The notes under the pieces: generated by a model
Database searches by the model: none
The model's input: the letters and a program-made list of their open reading frames with translations, nothing else
What the model was told of the DNA's origin: nothing
Source: Adiantum capillus-veneris
Lineage: Eukaryota; Streptophyta; Polypodiopsida; Polypodiales; Pteridaceae
Direction: 5' to 3'
DNA length: 60,000 nucleotides
Assembly: GCA_014529385.2 (NCBI GenBank)
Contig: CM043966.1
Coordinates: forward strand, 98,011,587-98,071,586
Position numbers and translations under genes: made by a program
In this document: piece after piece, positions 32,160-44,087 of the stretch
Layout: each line of letters opens with the position of its first letter
Position numbering within the stretch: the first letter of the stretch is position 1

Positions 32160-35145
32160 CTCTAAAAGAGGATACTCATTGCAAAGGCTCATTACTCTCC
32201 TATGCTTGGGGAAAAGTAAGGGAGCATGATGCCTTCATCTTGTTTGACCCTTGCTTTACTCACAAATTCATATCAACGGAGTTGGTCACCAAGTTGGCAT
32301 TCAAGCTTTTGAGATGGGAGATACTGTAACTGCTGACACAGCTTTCAAGGGACAACAAGCCTCCGTTACTCCCTTGATTGGGAAGTTAAGGCTTCATGTC
32401 CAAAGCTACGTCAACAAAGAAGACTTGTTTTATCTCTCCTTTCCAACATGAGGATGTTATCCTAGGGGCACCATGGTTCAACCACATAGCTACCAACATG
32501 AAGTTCCATGAAAGGAGAATCTATTTCACCTACAGGGAAAAGAGCATGTACATAGATGCTAATGATTTGGGGAACACCATATCCCTGGTACATACGCTTG
32601 CTTTTTATAAGTAAATGAAAAGCTCTATTTTTGCGTATATGATTTTTGTTAGAGAATCTGTAAATGATTCTAATGTTTTCACAAGTAGCAATAAAGGGAA
32701 TCAAGAGAAATTAGAGTTTTCTAATTTCCTAAATGGATTCCAAGATGTTTTCATTGATGACATCCCTAGTGAGCTACCTCCAAAATGAGAGGATGATGAC
32801 CATGCAATAGAGCTTCTACTAGGAAGCTCATCGCCTAATAAACCTCCTTATTGAGTTTCACAAGCTCAACAAGAGGAGATCATGAGGCAAGTGCATGAAT
32901 TGGTGGAAAAAGGGATGGTGAAGCCTAGCTCCTCTCCATTCTGTTCACCAGTACTTTTATGCAAAAGAAAGATGGCGCATATCACATGTGTGTCGACTAT
33001 AGAGCACTAAAAAGGATCGTTACAAAAAAGAAAAGATTTCCCGTGCCGCGGGTAGAAGATCTATTTGATTAGCTACAAGTTTTGGCTTGAAAAATGCTCC
33101 AGCCATTTTCAAACTCACAATGGACAAGAATATGCAGGCCACTCAAATTCTCTTGAGGAGTACAAGTGACACCTCCAGGTAATCTTTCAAGTTGTGAGAG
33201 AGAATAAGTTTTTTCATTAATTAGAAGAAAAGTGATGTTTAGATTCAATATTTAGGTCGTATTATCTCTCAAGATGGTATCCATATGAATCCATCAAAGT
33301 GAGAGGTAATAAAAGCATGGCCTAATCCAAGGAATCTACATGAGCTAAAAAGCTTTATTAGTATGTGTGCATACTATAGATGCTTCATAGCAAAATTTTC
33401 TGAAATAGCAGGACGCTTACATGACTTAACAAAGAAGAATGTTAAGTATTCATGGACTGCTAAGGAGAAAAATGCTTTTGACAAGCTCAAAGAGAAGCTT
33501 ACCTCTCAACTAGTCCCCAGGCCTTCCGGATCTCTCAAAGCCATCTGAGGTCCAATGTGATGCTAGTGGTGATTGCCTAGGAGCAGTTTTGCTTCAAGAA
33601 GGGCATGCCATAGCATATCAAAGCCGAAGGCTCAATGCCGATGAACGGGTCTTGAGCATATACGAAAAAGAGCTTTTAGCTGTTCTACATATCCTAGACA
33701 TGTGGAAGCACTATCTCTTTGGGACTCCATTCATCCTACAAATGGATCAAAAAGTCTCAAGTACTTCATGACGAAAACCAAGCTTTCCGACAAACAAATG
33801 AGGTGGGAAAATTTTCTTTCGCAATTTAAATTTCATATTGCTCACATTGCTGGCAAGCACAATCAAGTGGTCAATGCACTTTCACAACGGCCAAGGGTAA
33901 ATGTGGTGTCTATAGCAACTCACAATGATCTATCTTTTATGAGAGATGAGTATGCTACTGACCAAGACTTTAAGTAGGTAATTACATCCTTTGCATTAGG
34001 GAAGAAAAAAAAAACCATTCACCTTGAAGGATGGTTATCTTCCAAACGGCAATAGGCTATGTGTTACTCACCCATACAATAAGAAAGTCATGTATGAATC
34101 TTATGCTACTCCTTATATGGGGCAAAGAAGGATTCCATAATTTACTCTTCAAGGAGTAGAAATGTATTTATGTTGGTCTACCATGAAAAGTAAACATACA
34201 AGAGTATGTTTCAAAATGCATGGTGTACCAAAAATTGAAATTTGATCGAGGGAAGAAAATTGGATTGTTTAAGTCAACAGGCTTAGCAAGAAAACACACT
34301 CTATGCCTGTAAAAAGACTATTAAGGCACATCAAACGGCAACCCTCTTTAAATCTAAAATTTTCAAGTATCATGGCTTGCCAATATCCATAGTGTTGGAC
34401 AAAGATCCTAGAATGACCAGTAATTTCTAGAAGGGTCTCTTTGAGAATCTAGGAAGTAGATTAAATTTCTCTTTTGGCCTATCATCCACAAACGGATGAC
34501 CAAAAGTGAAATAACTAATCTAACGATTCTTGAATCTACTAAAAGCCTATGTCATGAAAGTAGATCAATGTTCTCAATGAGAGAAGTACCTACCTCTTAT
34601 AGAGTATGCGTACAATGACATTGTACATACTTCTATGGGTAAAGCACCTTTTGAGGTTAAAGAGGGAAGTTCCAAAAGTCCCTTACTACTTAAAGTATAT
34701 GGGAAGATCTTCACTGCTGATGAATATAGCCGAGTCTTAAAGAATATTTTCCAAAGAGTAAAAAGGGCTATATCCATCTTACAGCAAAGGCAAAAAGGGT
34801 TGCTGCTAATAAGCACAGAAGAGCCTTAGCCTTTAAGAGAAATGATTGGGTCTTGCTAAAGTTTCTCAAGGCTCATCTAAGGCATACTACGGGTAAGATT
34901 CTTACGGGCCACCAAGAGTATTATGCTAAACTAGCAAAAAGATATTATGGTCCTTTTTAAATTTTTAAGCCAATCAATGAGATGGCTTATCAATCAAAGT
35001 TGCCCAACCATTGGCTCATTCACAATGCTAACCATGTGAGCCTACTCAAGCCTTACAAAGGAGAGCCACCAAAAGAACCAATAATGAAGGACCCGCCAGA
35101 GATCGAAGATCAACAAGAGGTGTTGCAGCCCGAATCGATTCTTTG
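32160..35145 (+). pseudogene. Gypsy-T protease, RT, RNase H and integrase remnants
   Basis: Seen in order: a protease-like ILFDPCFTHKFIS (DPC where DSG or DTG is expected, about 32240); the start of RT (QAQQEEIMRQVHELVEKGM, SSPFCSPV, 32860-32950); then a jump from about 33075 straight to FGLKNAPAIF, so the DLKSGYHQ block is gone and the YLDD block further on is gone too. RNase H remnants follow (LQEGHAIAYQSRRLNADERV, KQMRWENFLSQF, 33589-33900). Integrase remnants include VLDKDPRMTSNF (about 34390) and the C-terminal NHWLIHNANHVSLLKPYKG (about 35010). Many stops and frameshifts. Confidence 0.82.
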
Positions 35146-35652
35146 ACACGAAGACAAGGTATTAAGAAATGATAAGATTATCCAATGATATCTTGTTAAG
35201 TTTAAGAATTATCCTTTTAAAGATGCTGGATGGATAAGGAACCTAGCTTAAGGATAATATGAACCTTGTCAATGCTTACAATGCTAAACTAAACTAAGCA
35301 AATGAAAATGCATTTTAAATGAACAATGTTTTGTCTTGTGAGACTCATTCTCTTTCTTTTATTGTGCACAAAATTTAAAAAGTATGCATGCTTAGGATCA
35401 TGTTTGTGGTGACGATGTCTCCCAAACACCAAGTAGAACTTGTCACTCTACTTTGGAAGTATGATGTGGACTAAAGAGCAGACATGCTTGCGGCAGCTAA
35501 GTTTCCCGAGCACCAAATGGATTAATCATATCTAGAATGACGTCGTAGGGTAAAAAGGGATCCTCTACCCGCTAAGAAACATGGACTAATGACTGGGCTT
35601 TATCTTCTCTACCTCATAATCGAGGACGACTATCATTTCAAGAGAGAGGTAA
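35146..35652 (+). other. Gypsy-T 3' untranslated region and polypurine tract
   Basis: Non-coding sequence ending in the purine run caagagagaggtaa immediately before the 3' LTR. Confidence 0.7.
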
Positions 35653-36562
35653 TGTCATAATATATAATATCTAACTTTACCAAATGATTTAGTCATATTA
35701 AACTGATCATTTAATATAAGAAGATAAAAGGGGAACAAAAGTTAGTATATATATATATGTGCTTCTAGACCTATCTCAACAAAGGACCGGGAGGAGGAAT
35801 GGTTGCATCTCAATAGGGGTCCAAAAGGAGACGGTCTACCAAAAGAGCAATGTGCAATAAGTGCTTCTAGATTTACCTAAGGGACGAAGAAAAAAGATGG
35901 TTACATCTTTTAAGGGGTCTAAATGACGGTAGTCTATCAAAGAGCAACGTGCATCTTATGGAGCTTAAAAGACCTTAGGGTTAGCTTCATTAAAGACTTC
36001 CAAAAGTTAGTGTTAAAAAGTCATTTGACCTTACGCAAGCTAGGGCTAACCTCGAGGTGGGAATCGTACCCAAGCATGAGGTGCTAAGATGCTTAAAGTG
36101 GTTGTGGGAACCTTGCCCAAAGCTTGAGGTAATTTTTATGCTTAAATGACTAAGGTTTTTGAAATGTTAAATTCAAAGATAAATTCTAAAGAGGAATGAA
36201 CGTCCATGCTTGATTGACTAAGGCTTCAAGTATTTAATTCAAAACGAATGATTTAAGAAGCATAAAAGACACATGCTTACTTGATTGACTAAGTCCTTGA
36301 AGAATTCAATTCAACCAAATGACTTAATAAGCATAAAAGACACATGTTCAAATGATCCTCCACATGTGGCCCTCATGATGTGTTGATGTGCTTAAATGCT
36401 ATTGGATAGGTTTTAAAGGGTCCAATGAGAATTTAGATACATAAAAATAAATAATTAAGCTCTTTCTCTCAAAGAGAAAAAAGAGGACACATGTACAAAT
36501 GAAATAATAAAATAATACAAGAGAGAGAGAGAGAGGTGGACCAAGCATGAGAGGGGGGTATA

Positions 36563-36617
<55 letters not shown>

Positions 36618-37304
36618 TCTCTCATTATGTGGAGTGCAAAATGCAAGAGCTCCATCTCCTTCTCCAAGTTTGTGGAGAATTGGAGAGCCTACACCAACAC
36701 TATTGGCTATGGAATGCAAATCCAACCAAGAGCCATGCTTCAATGGTTAAGCTTGCCATCTTCTTCATCTTTATTACTATACTATTATGCTATGGTAAGC
36801 AAGAAGAGTGATGATAAATGAGGAACTATTTCTTTCTCCTATGGAATGTTTCTTCTTCCTCTTCCCTACCCTCATTCCCTGCTAGCTCTCTCCACCTTCG
36901 AAGGTGTTTTAGGCCTTGGGACTGAGGCTTGGGATAGTTAATGCTTTTTGCAAAGTTTATGTTAAGCTCGTGATGCATGAAGCTTTCCATCTTCATAGCA
37001 TCACCAAGGTCACAAGGAACACAAAGATTGTATTGTGACAAAGTCTCTCTTGATGGGAGAATCTATAATACAAACGCCTTTTGGAGGGGGGACCGGTTTC
37101 AAGTAAATCCGGTCCTCAACTATTATCATGTTCTCTAATACTCTCTCTCTTGCAAAAGTATTGTTCTTGCCAAGTTAATTAAGTACTATGTTTATGTTGC
37201 TACCATCAATTAAGTTCACCTTCTATGTTCTCAAAGTGATCTCACAAAAATTATCACCTTAATTCTCTTAATTCCTCTATTCTCAAAGTTCATAGACCAT
37301 TCCC

Positions 37305-37305
<1 letters not shown>
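35653..37305 (+). repeat. Gypsy-T 3' LTR
   Basis: About 1.65 kb, TGTCATAA...CATTCCCA, collinear with the 5' LTR apart from the segment missing there. It includes a short (GA)n at 36521 and compound (CT)n(CA)n at about 36562-36616. Confidence 0.87.
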
Positions 37306-37306
<1 letters not shown>

Positions 37307-37346
<40 letters not shown>

Positions 37347-37606
37347 ATGGTTGCTCTCCGCATGGGTGTACTCTAGTTGCGTCAAGCTTGCAATCTCAAC
37401 AAAGCTCTCAAATCCTTCCTTCGTCCCCTTCAATACAGCCTCTCCATTTTGATCCAAGGAGCAAATACTCATCTTGCGCTTTTCAATTCCTGGAACAACT
37501 TGTAAGCTCCCAACCCAGCCAATTAGCTTCAACTATAAGAGCATGTTGCAAAGTACCGCAGATGGACCTCAACTGCAACTCACTTAACACACACACACAC
37601 ACACAC

Positions 37607-37681
<75 letters not shown>

Positions 37682-37766
37682 ATGGTTTCTCTCCGCATGG
37701 GTGTACTCTAGTTGCGCCAAGCTTGAAATCTCAACAAAGCTCTCAAATGCTTCCTTCGTCCCCTTC
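37307..37766. repeat. Tandem duplication with (GA)n tracts
   Basis: (GA)n at 37307-37345 plus 37346-37450 complete the unit begun at 28956. A second unit runs from 37451 through (CA)n 37587-37608, (GA)n 37609-37680 and 37681-37766 (catgg, ctctccgcatgggtgtactc). Units are about 310-330 bp. Confidence 0.82.
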
Positions 37767-38395
37767 ACATACAGTTGCCGACCTCTCCTCCTCCCATGCA
37801 TGCATGCTCCTACAAGTGGCCAGCTCACCACCCTGGATTGACCTCGTGCTTATGAATATCCCGGACTGACCTTGGTCCTGTATCTCAGTGCTTTCATGCT
37901 TTGAGCCATGTGGAGAGCTTGGATGAGTAGATAGAACCAGAGAAGAGGATGCAGCATGCCCATATTGGTGCTGGCGTAATGCTGGTGTGCATTAATGTAC
38001 ACACTCTAACGGCCAAAAAGAGTAAAAGAGAATCTAGATGGGAGCACACACCTCTTCCTCTCTCTTTGGTTGTATGCGGCAGCGTGTGGACTGTTTTTTG
38101 CCGTCACTAGCTCCAAGGCTGGATAGTCATAATAGCTCCGAATGCCTTAGAAGCTGAAAACACTGGACAGAGTGCGCTTAGCGGCCCGTCACTCAGGGGA
38201 TTGATATCTAGGTGGCCAGACCTTGCATTTGTTGCGAGGTGTCTCCCTTCCCCTACCGGGATCCCCTTCTCCTTGCGACGACTGACATCCTTACTCCGGG
38301 CTTATACCACTTGCAGCCACATGGAGTGCCAAAATATGGCCCCCCATAATAGAGTAAATAGATGTATATATAAATAGATAGATATAGGTATAGAT
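37767..38395. other. Intergenic, no gene recognised
   Basis: Includes a diverged copy (about 38268-38358) of the motif at 28170-28260. No coding signal seen. Confidence 0.55.
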
Positions 38396-38402
38396 AGATT
38401 CT

Positions 38403-38816
38403 AGGGAAAATTACCAAAATACCCCTCTAATTTGTGAAAATTTCCAAAATGCCCTTTAAATTTTTAAAAACTCCCAAAATACCCCTGGTTGTGAGAGTAA
38501 ATTTCTCCAAAAATAAAAATTTCCAAAAGAAGACTGATTGTCTATTATACAAGATGCTAAAAGTAGAATTTGAGTTGGTTTTGTAGGTTGTGGAGATTAA
38601 TTGCTTCATTATTTTAAACATAATTGCCTTCTTTTGCGAGGTATTTTGTGACAAGTTAAATGCTAAGGACTCAAAAACGGATCTCAATTGTCAAAAAGGA
38701 ATAAAGATTAGAAAATCTTGAACAAAAATAGATACAAACGTATTTTGGGAATTTTTGAAATTTGAGGGGTGTTTTGGGAATTTCCACAAATTAGAGGGGT
38801 ATTTTGGTAATTCCCT
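38403..38816. mobile_element. 414-bp MITE
   Basis: Long imperfect terminal inverted repeats of about 75 bp start AGGGAAAATTACCAAAATAC and end with the complementary GTATTTTGGTAATTCCCT. The flanks AGATTCT at 38396-38402 and 38817-38823 are identical, a 7-bp duplication; a TA duplication is also possible because the ends read TAGGG...CCCTA. There is no coding capacity. The superfamily is not certain. Confidence 0.85.
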
Positions 38817-38823
38817 AGATTCT

Positions 38824-39267
38824 ATCTACACTGAAATTCACCGTAGGTCGGGTTTTTCTTAACACAGGCCTAATGTCACGGTGTTTGACTTGCGGGACAG
38901 ATAGCATACACACATGCCTACCAGCGGTGGCTTCTCTCGGCCAAAAAGTGCTCTAAGCCCACCATAGGCCCGCCACGCTCTTGCACCCAGCCACCGTGAC
39001 TCTCACCATCAGAGTCACCATCGCCATCACCCGTGTTGCCTTAACGGTCAAACGGTGACCCGCGGTGAGAGCCGATTGCATAGAGGGAAAATGTTTTATT
39101 GGCTGCGACGGATGACAGGGCGACTGAGAGAGTTGACTTTTATGATCTGCATCGTCATTACGGCCGTGGCTGGAGCATGTGCGCATAGTGCCGACGGGTG
39201 GTGAAGTTCATGACTCGATCGGCAAGGCACCGGGACCCATCGCATGTGCGCAAGAGAGGGCAGAGAG
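38824..39267 (+). other. Upstream region of the aquaporin gene
   Basis: This 444-bp GC-richer stretch lies between the MITE and the aquaporin start and presumably carries its promoter and 5' UTR. I cannot point to a convincing TATA box. Confidence 0.5.
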
Positions 39268-40642
39268 ATGGCAGGAGGTGGGAAGGTAACGATACGGACG
39301 TCGACAAGCTATGGTTTTTTGGTGGTTGCAGACATGGCTACGGCGTTTCTTTGGGTCTTCTTAAATGCAATGGCGCGCGTAGCAGTGGATTTGGGTTTCA
39401 CTTACCTCGACGGTGCGGCCAAGCAGTTTCTGAAGAAGGGCTTCGTGGTTGGGCTCCTCTTTCTCTTCTACGGCTTGTCCAAGCTCACTAATGGCGCCAC
39501 CTACAATCCCATCACTGTCCTTGCATATTCGGCTGCTGGCATCACCCACCATTCCCTCTCCGTCCTGTCTCTTCGGATACCTGCACAGGTTAGACTAAAT
39601 CTCCTTTTCTTCTACACGTATTAGAGCCAAATGGATTGGCAAGGAAAAAATGAGGGGCTTTTTATCATGCACAGAGACCAATTTATGTGGGCTCATGAAG
39701 AATGCTGCTAAAGTGAACATTGTGCACTTGACGTCGCTAAGGAGATGGAGATGCATAACGCAGAGTGATCCTCTTTCTGTTGATTGGGGTGGACCAAGCT
39801 AAATGGTTTTAAGCAAAAAATTATGTAGATATGGCATCAATCATCCATGTTATTGACAGATTGATGGAGAGAAAGCTATTTTGTGGTTCTTGTGAAGTGA
39901 TTGGCTGTATGGAAATGTCGCAAAATCCTAGCCATAATGTTGGAAAGAGACTCTAATCCACAAAAAACGGGGCAAAACGAGATCAGCTTCATGCTATACC
40001 AGTCGCGGTTGCATTTTTAGAGTAACCATCTGCCAAACATGGATTTTCTCAACATTGTTTACAGAAATGTCATTTACTAAAAGATATTGTCGTGTCTTTT
40101 GCAGATTGTAGGAGCTATGTTTGGTGCTTCTGCAGCTGTTTCAAGTTCGCCAGCCATATATGAGCCTATGATGACAGGGCCATTTTTACGCGTCGATCGC
40201 CATGTCGGTGCCATGGTTGAAGGAGTCCTTACATTTGCCGTGGTGTTTATCGCTCTAGCTACAAGCCTGAAAGGCCCAAAGAGCGGCATTCGAAGAACCT
40301 GGATCACAAGCATTTCGAGGGTGTCTCTTAGTGTTCTCGGTGCTGAATATACTGGCCCTGCCATGAACCCGGCAAATGTCTCGCTCTTTCCTCCTTTTCC
40401 TCCTCCTCCTGCTTTTTTCGTCTGGATTTCAGACCGCTATATCTTACATAAATTATTTAGTGTATTTGACTTGTTCATATCTTACAATGCAGGCCTTTAG
40501 CTGGGCTTATTTGAAGAATCAACATAACACCTGGGAGCACATTTATGTGTATTGGATTGCCCCGATACTTGCCACATTGGCTGCAGCATGGGTAGTGAGA
40601 ACAACTTTAGTATTTTCCAAAGTGAAGGAGAAAAAAGCCTGA
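39268..40642 (+). CDS. SIP1: SIP-type (small basic intrinsic protein) aquaporin
   Basis: Three exons, 39268-39588, 40105-40377 and 40493-40642, are joined by GT-AG introns of 516 and 115 bp in phase 0 and encode 247 residues, normal for the family. The chosen start is MAGGGKV at 39268; an upstream in-frame ATG at 39244 is less likely because SIPs begin shortly before the first helix (DMATAFLWVFLNAM). The first pore loop has NPI (residues 80-82) where most aquaporins have NPA; SIPs are known to vary the last residue. The second loop keeps GPAMNPANAF (NPA at 195-197). C-terminal helix WEHIYVYWIAPILATLAAAW and a Lys-rich tail (KVKEKKA) are typical. Family members sit in the ER membrane and conduct water or small solutes. 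SIP1 rather than SIP2 is likely, not proven. Confidence 0.92.
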
Positions 40643-40916
40643 AGATTACTTTGAAGCTGCAGAAGATAGCAGCATTCATTTGGAGCTCTTCATGCGTAAC
40701 ATGCGAAGGATTTGGTATGTTGTTTTCTCTATCGATTGCTTTATATTTTTAATCAAATGAAATGAGCTGCTGTTAAAAGGCATGTCTTTCAATGTTCTTC
40801 TTCGAACTGATAGTCAATTATCTTACCCATCTGGTCATCATGTGCTGATTATTGCTTCTAATGAGAACTCTTCAGCTCTGGAGGAAGCCCACAACAATAT
40901 TTCTCCAATTGCTTTC
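40643..40916 (+). other. Aquaporin 3' flank up to the X insertion
   Basis: A 274-bp stretch probably containing the 3' UTR (AT-rich tttatatttttaatcaaatg near 40740). It ends at CTTTC, the target duplication of X. The sequence that once followed is at 57120 onward. Confidence 0.6.
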
Positions 40917-43900
40917 TGTCACAAACGGGAGGGCATAGCAATATAAAATAGACTCGGATAAATAGAATTTGCTTATTATTGAAGCCAGAGGATATAGAGA
41001 GAATAGATAGAGAGAGAGGGAGAGAGATAGAGAGTGAGAAGATCGACATAGTACTGGGGACCAGAAGATGGGCTGGTCCCCCCCCTAGTAGTATCTTTAT
41101 TACTGAGGAGAAGTCTATACAAGCACTTGAACCGAACGTATTACCACGTTCGTTCTAGAATAAGACTTGATGGTTCTTGGAAGCCTCAGCTTCCTATTCC
41201 TAAGGCAAAACCCGAGAATCAAGGTTCTCGCCTCTGGATCTCACCTTCCAGACTCAAGGCATGACATCCCTACAACTCTTTTCCGACTCTGTTTCTAGAG
41301 TCCTCTTCACACAGAACAACTCTGCTTTCCTGGACGCAAAGTCCTTTCTTGGGAATCTCAACTTCCGGATCACACCTTGAGAGTCTACCACTCTCGGATC
41401 CGTGGATCTACTTCCCAAACTCGGGTACGAAACCCTTGGGCTTATCTGGCTCTAGTTCCTCAGAGCGCTTTCTCCTACAGAGGCTCATGCCTTCCTCTGC
41501 TCCTACTCCCTCACCAAGAGGAAGTACACCTGCAAATAAATACTTGAGATCATAACATGAAAATCGTTACCTTCAAAGTCTCGACGCTCGAAACGCAACT
41601 CGGTTCTCGAAAAGCAATTTCCCGGAAGAGATCTCTACATAGAAAATCCTCTCTTCCAATCCTACACACAAAAGAGGTGTGTTCTTGGGTTCTTCTCGTA
41701 AATCAGCCCCTTCTATGACATTTATGGGCTGAAAACAGAGAAAAACAGCAGCTTGTCGCGATGGAAACACGCTCCGTAGGCACTTCTTCGCGAGGGAACC
41801 GCGCACTGGGTCTTGGCGACATCTGGTACACTTGGGGCAGTCATGGGCATCACCGGAAAACGTCTTCTTTGCGGGTGAACTCTGCAGCAGCATCTCCTTC
41901 TTGCAAAAACTGATCCTCTCTCCAGGAGAGGGGGCGTGTCATGCTTTTATAGCTCCTTGGCCACGACAAAGATAGCAGAGCATTGGCTTCTCGCGTAGAG
42001 ATCGCGTCCGTTTTTTTTTTTTTTTTTTTGGCGCTATTTTGCCAGGAAAAGAGAGAGAGAAAACATTGGCTGATTTGTTGCCTTATTTATCAGATGGCTG
42101 CCCACTTATTAAGTGGGCGGCCGACGATTCTAAAAATAGTTTAAATCTGCCCAAAAACTCAATAAAACCTTATAAGTTAAAAACAATGCTTTCACAGCAC
42201 TTCCCAGGCGTCCTTGGATGCAATCACATGCATAGTTGCAATGCAGACATAGTGTCACGTGACACATCCAACCCTATGTGTCCGTGGACAAGCTACAACA
42301 TGATCAGGGTTCAGTCAGTCCAGTTAGTCTAGATTTAGAAGTGATCTGGCACTTTTGTGAGTCTGTTCGCAGACCATGCATGTCCAGTCGCTTAGTGTAG
42401 ATGCATATCCTCTGGTTGCACAAAGCATGATCATAAGCATTCCCATTAGAATCCATCAGAATCCTTCAAGGGAATTTTCCAGTGCATTTAGCCTATTTTC
42501 CCTATTTTTTACATTTTTCACTTATTATTTTTAAGTGACTTTTGTTGGAAAGTAGGTAGGGCAAATTGAGTAAGTTTTTATATAAGCAAACCTATGCTAG
42601 CACTAATTGGCAGAAGAGGCAACAGAAGCTCCATCGCTCAACAGGCAACTTCTCAGCAAGACTCCCTCTCATGGGCGATTTCCCCTCAAGCAGGTCCTAG
42701 TGTTTTTGGTTTGCATCGCCTAGCCTCCCTCAACATAGCGTTTTCAGTAGATCTTCACTGCCAAGCCACCACAAGACAGCGTTTTCAGCAGATCATCATC
42801 GCCAAGCTTTCATCCAGCCTAGCGTTTTTCATCCAGATAGTATCCGCTGCAAATTTCAGCAATTGGCGATTTTCAGTAGGTTGTTTTCAGCCCCTTTTCA
42901 TAGCCATTTCAGCCCCACAATAGCAGCAGATTTTCAGCCATAAAGACCAGCAGTTTTCAGCCATTAAGAACCAGCCCATTTCAGCGTTTTTGGTGCCTGA
43001 ACATTTCAGCCATCAGCGGTTTTGGGACAGCAGCGAATCAGCAACAGAATTCAGCCCTTAGCATTTTTGGACAGCAGATAGGAAGCGTCAGTTTTCAGCC
43101 CTTAGATCGGTCTCGCCATCCCCATCGTCGTCATCGATGTAGCTTAGACTTGCATCAGTCATATGCATCCTCATTGTACCAGTTTGTGCAATCAATAGTA
43201 GACCACTCTCGCCGACGAGAGTGGGGCCTTCGGAGGAGGGTTTTACAACGTCTCTGGTGTCGTATTTCTCTTCTCTCTCTATCTCTCAGTCTCATACACT
43301 TGCATGCACAGTGTCCATTCACTTTGTTTGTGATCATAGCACTCTCTCATTAAGAACGGAAGGCTCTCCCTTCCATAAGGACAAAAGGAACCTTGAGCAC
43401 AATTCGGAGCACTCATCTTGAGCAAAGTTCAAACAATTCAATCCGCTGCACCTCACACATAGACTTCCTCGTGGGAAAGTATCTGCTTTCCCGAAAAGCA
43501 ATCCCGCTTTCTCAAAAGGCATCTGTTTTTCCTCAAAGTTTCCTTTGAACCCATCTTCATTCAAGTGCTTGCTTTTCCTTGTGCACAATTCTAACACAGT
43601 TCAAAATTTCCTCCTGACTACGGATATTCCCTTTCCGATGTACTCATCACCCACCTTGTGACGTATGAGGAATGCCCATCACCTAGTCCTTTCCTACCGA
43701 ACTTACGGTACAATCTCCTTCACGATGCTCTATGTCACCCATCCTATGACGCATCAGAGATGTCCGTTCCCGGACGGTCGGATACTTCTTCCCGTTGCTC
43801 CCTGTCACCCATCCGATGTGACACATCAGAAGTACCCGTTTCTGGTGGCCTTACAGATATTCCTGTTCTCAGTGCTCCTCAGTGCTCCCGTCATTACTCT

Positions 43901-44087
43901 GAATGACGCACTGGGAATATGTTGTACTCGGATGTCTCCAGTGAGAAAAACCCTCTCACTTAAAATTCCAATAATTTAATTAAGAATTATTTTTCCTTGG
44001 TGTTCCAAGCGAGAAAACCCTCTCACTTATAAATCCAATAATTCATTTAGAATTATTTTCCTGTCAGATAAAGCTAATTTAGCAACA
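40917..44087 (-). repeat. X 3' LTR, interrupted by a solo LTR
   Basis: On the plus strand it runs TGTCACAAACGGG...TTTAGCAACA. Excluding 42253-43462 it is about 1.96 kb and collinear with 55129-57114. A TATA-type box (CTATAAAAG on the minus strand) lies at 41944-41952. A purine tract (AGTGAGAGGGA, minus strand) adjoins its upstream edge at 44088-44098. Confidence 0.92.
42253..43457 (+). repeat. Solo LTR of the Y family inside the X 3' LTR
   Basis: It is 1205 bp, TGTCACGTGACAC...GCACCTCACA, with exact target duplication CATAG (42248-42252 and 43458-43462). The empty site is visible in the other X LTR at about 56505. It is the reverse complement type of the Y LTRs and of the LTR at 59498; the 59498 copy looks closest. 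Its interior is full of repeated ttttcagc-like words. Confidence 0.93.

Larger units (their letters stand above)
29121..37305 (+). mobile_element. Gypsy-T: decayed Ty3/gypsy LTR retrotransposon
   Basis: Related LTRs lie at 29121-30363 and 35653-37305, with a tRNA-iMet primer site at 30370, a gag with zinc knuckle, and protease, RT, RNase H and integrase remnants in gypsy order. Flanks are GA/CA repeats (cagag left, tgagag right), so the target duplication cannot be defined securely. Frames are broken throughout and the RT catalytic block is missing, so it is dead and older than the two copia elements. Confidence 0.88.

Noticed and set aside
39198-39491. A 97-residue open frame at the aquaporin start
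   Set aside because: It overlaps aquaporin exon 1 in another frame; the aquaporin frame is strongly conserved.
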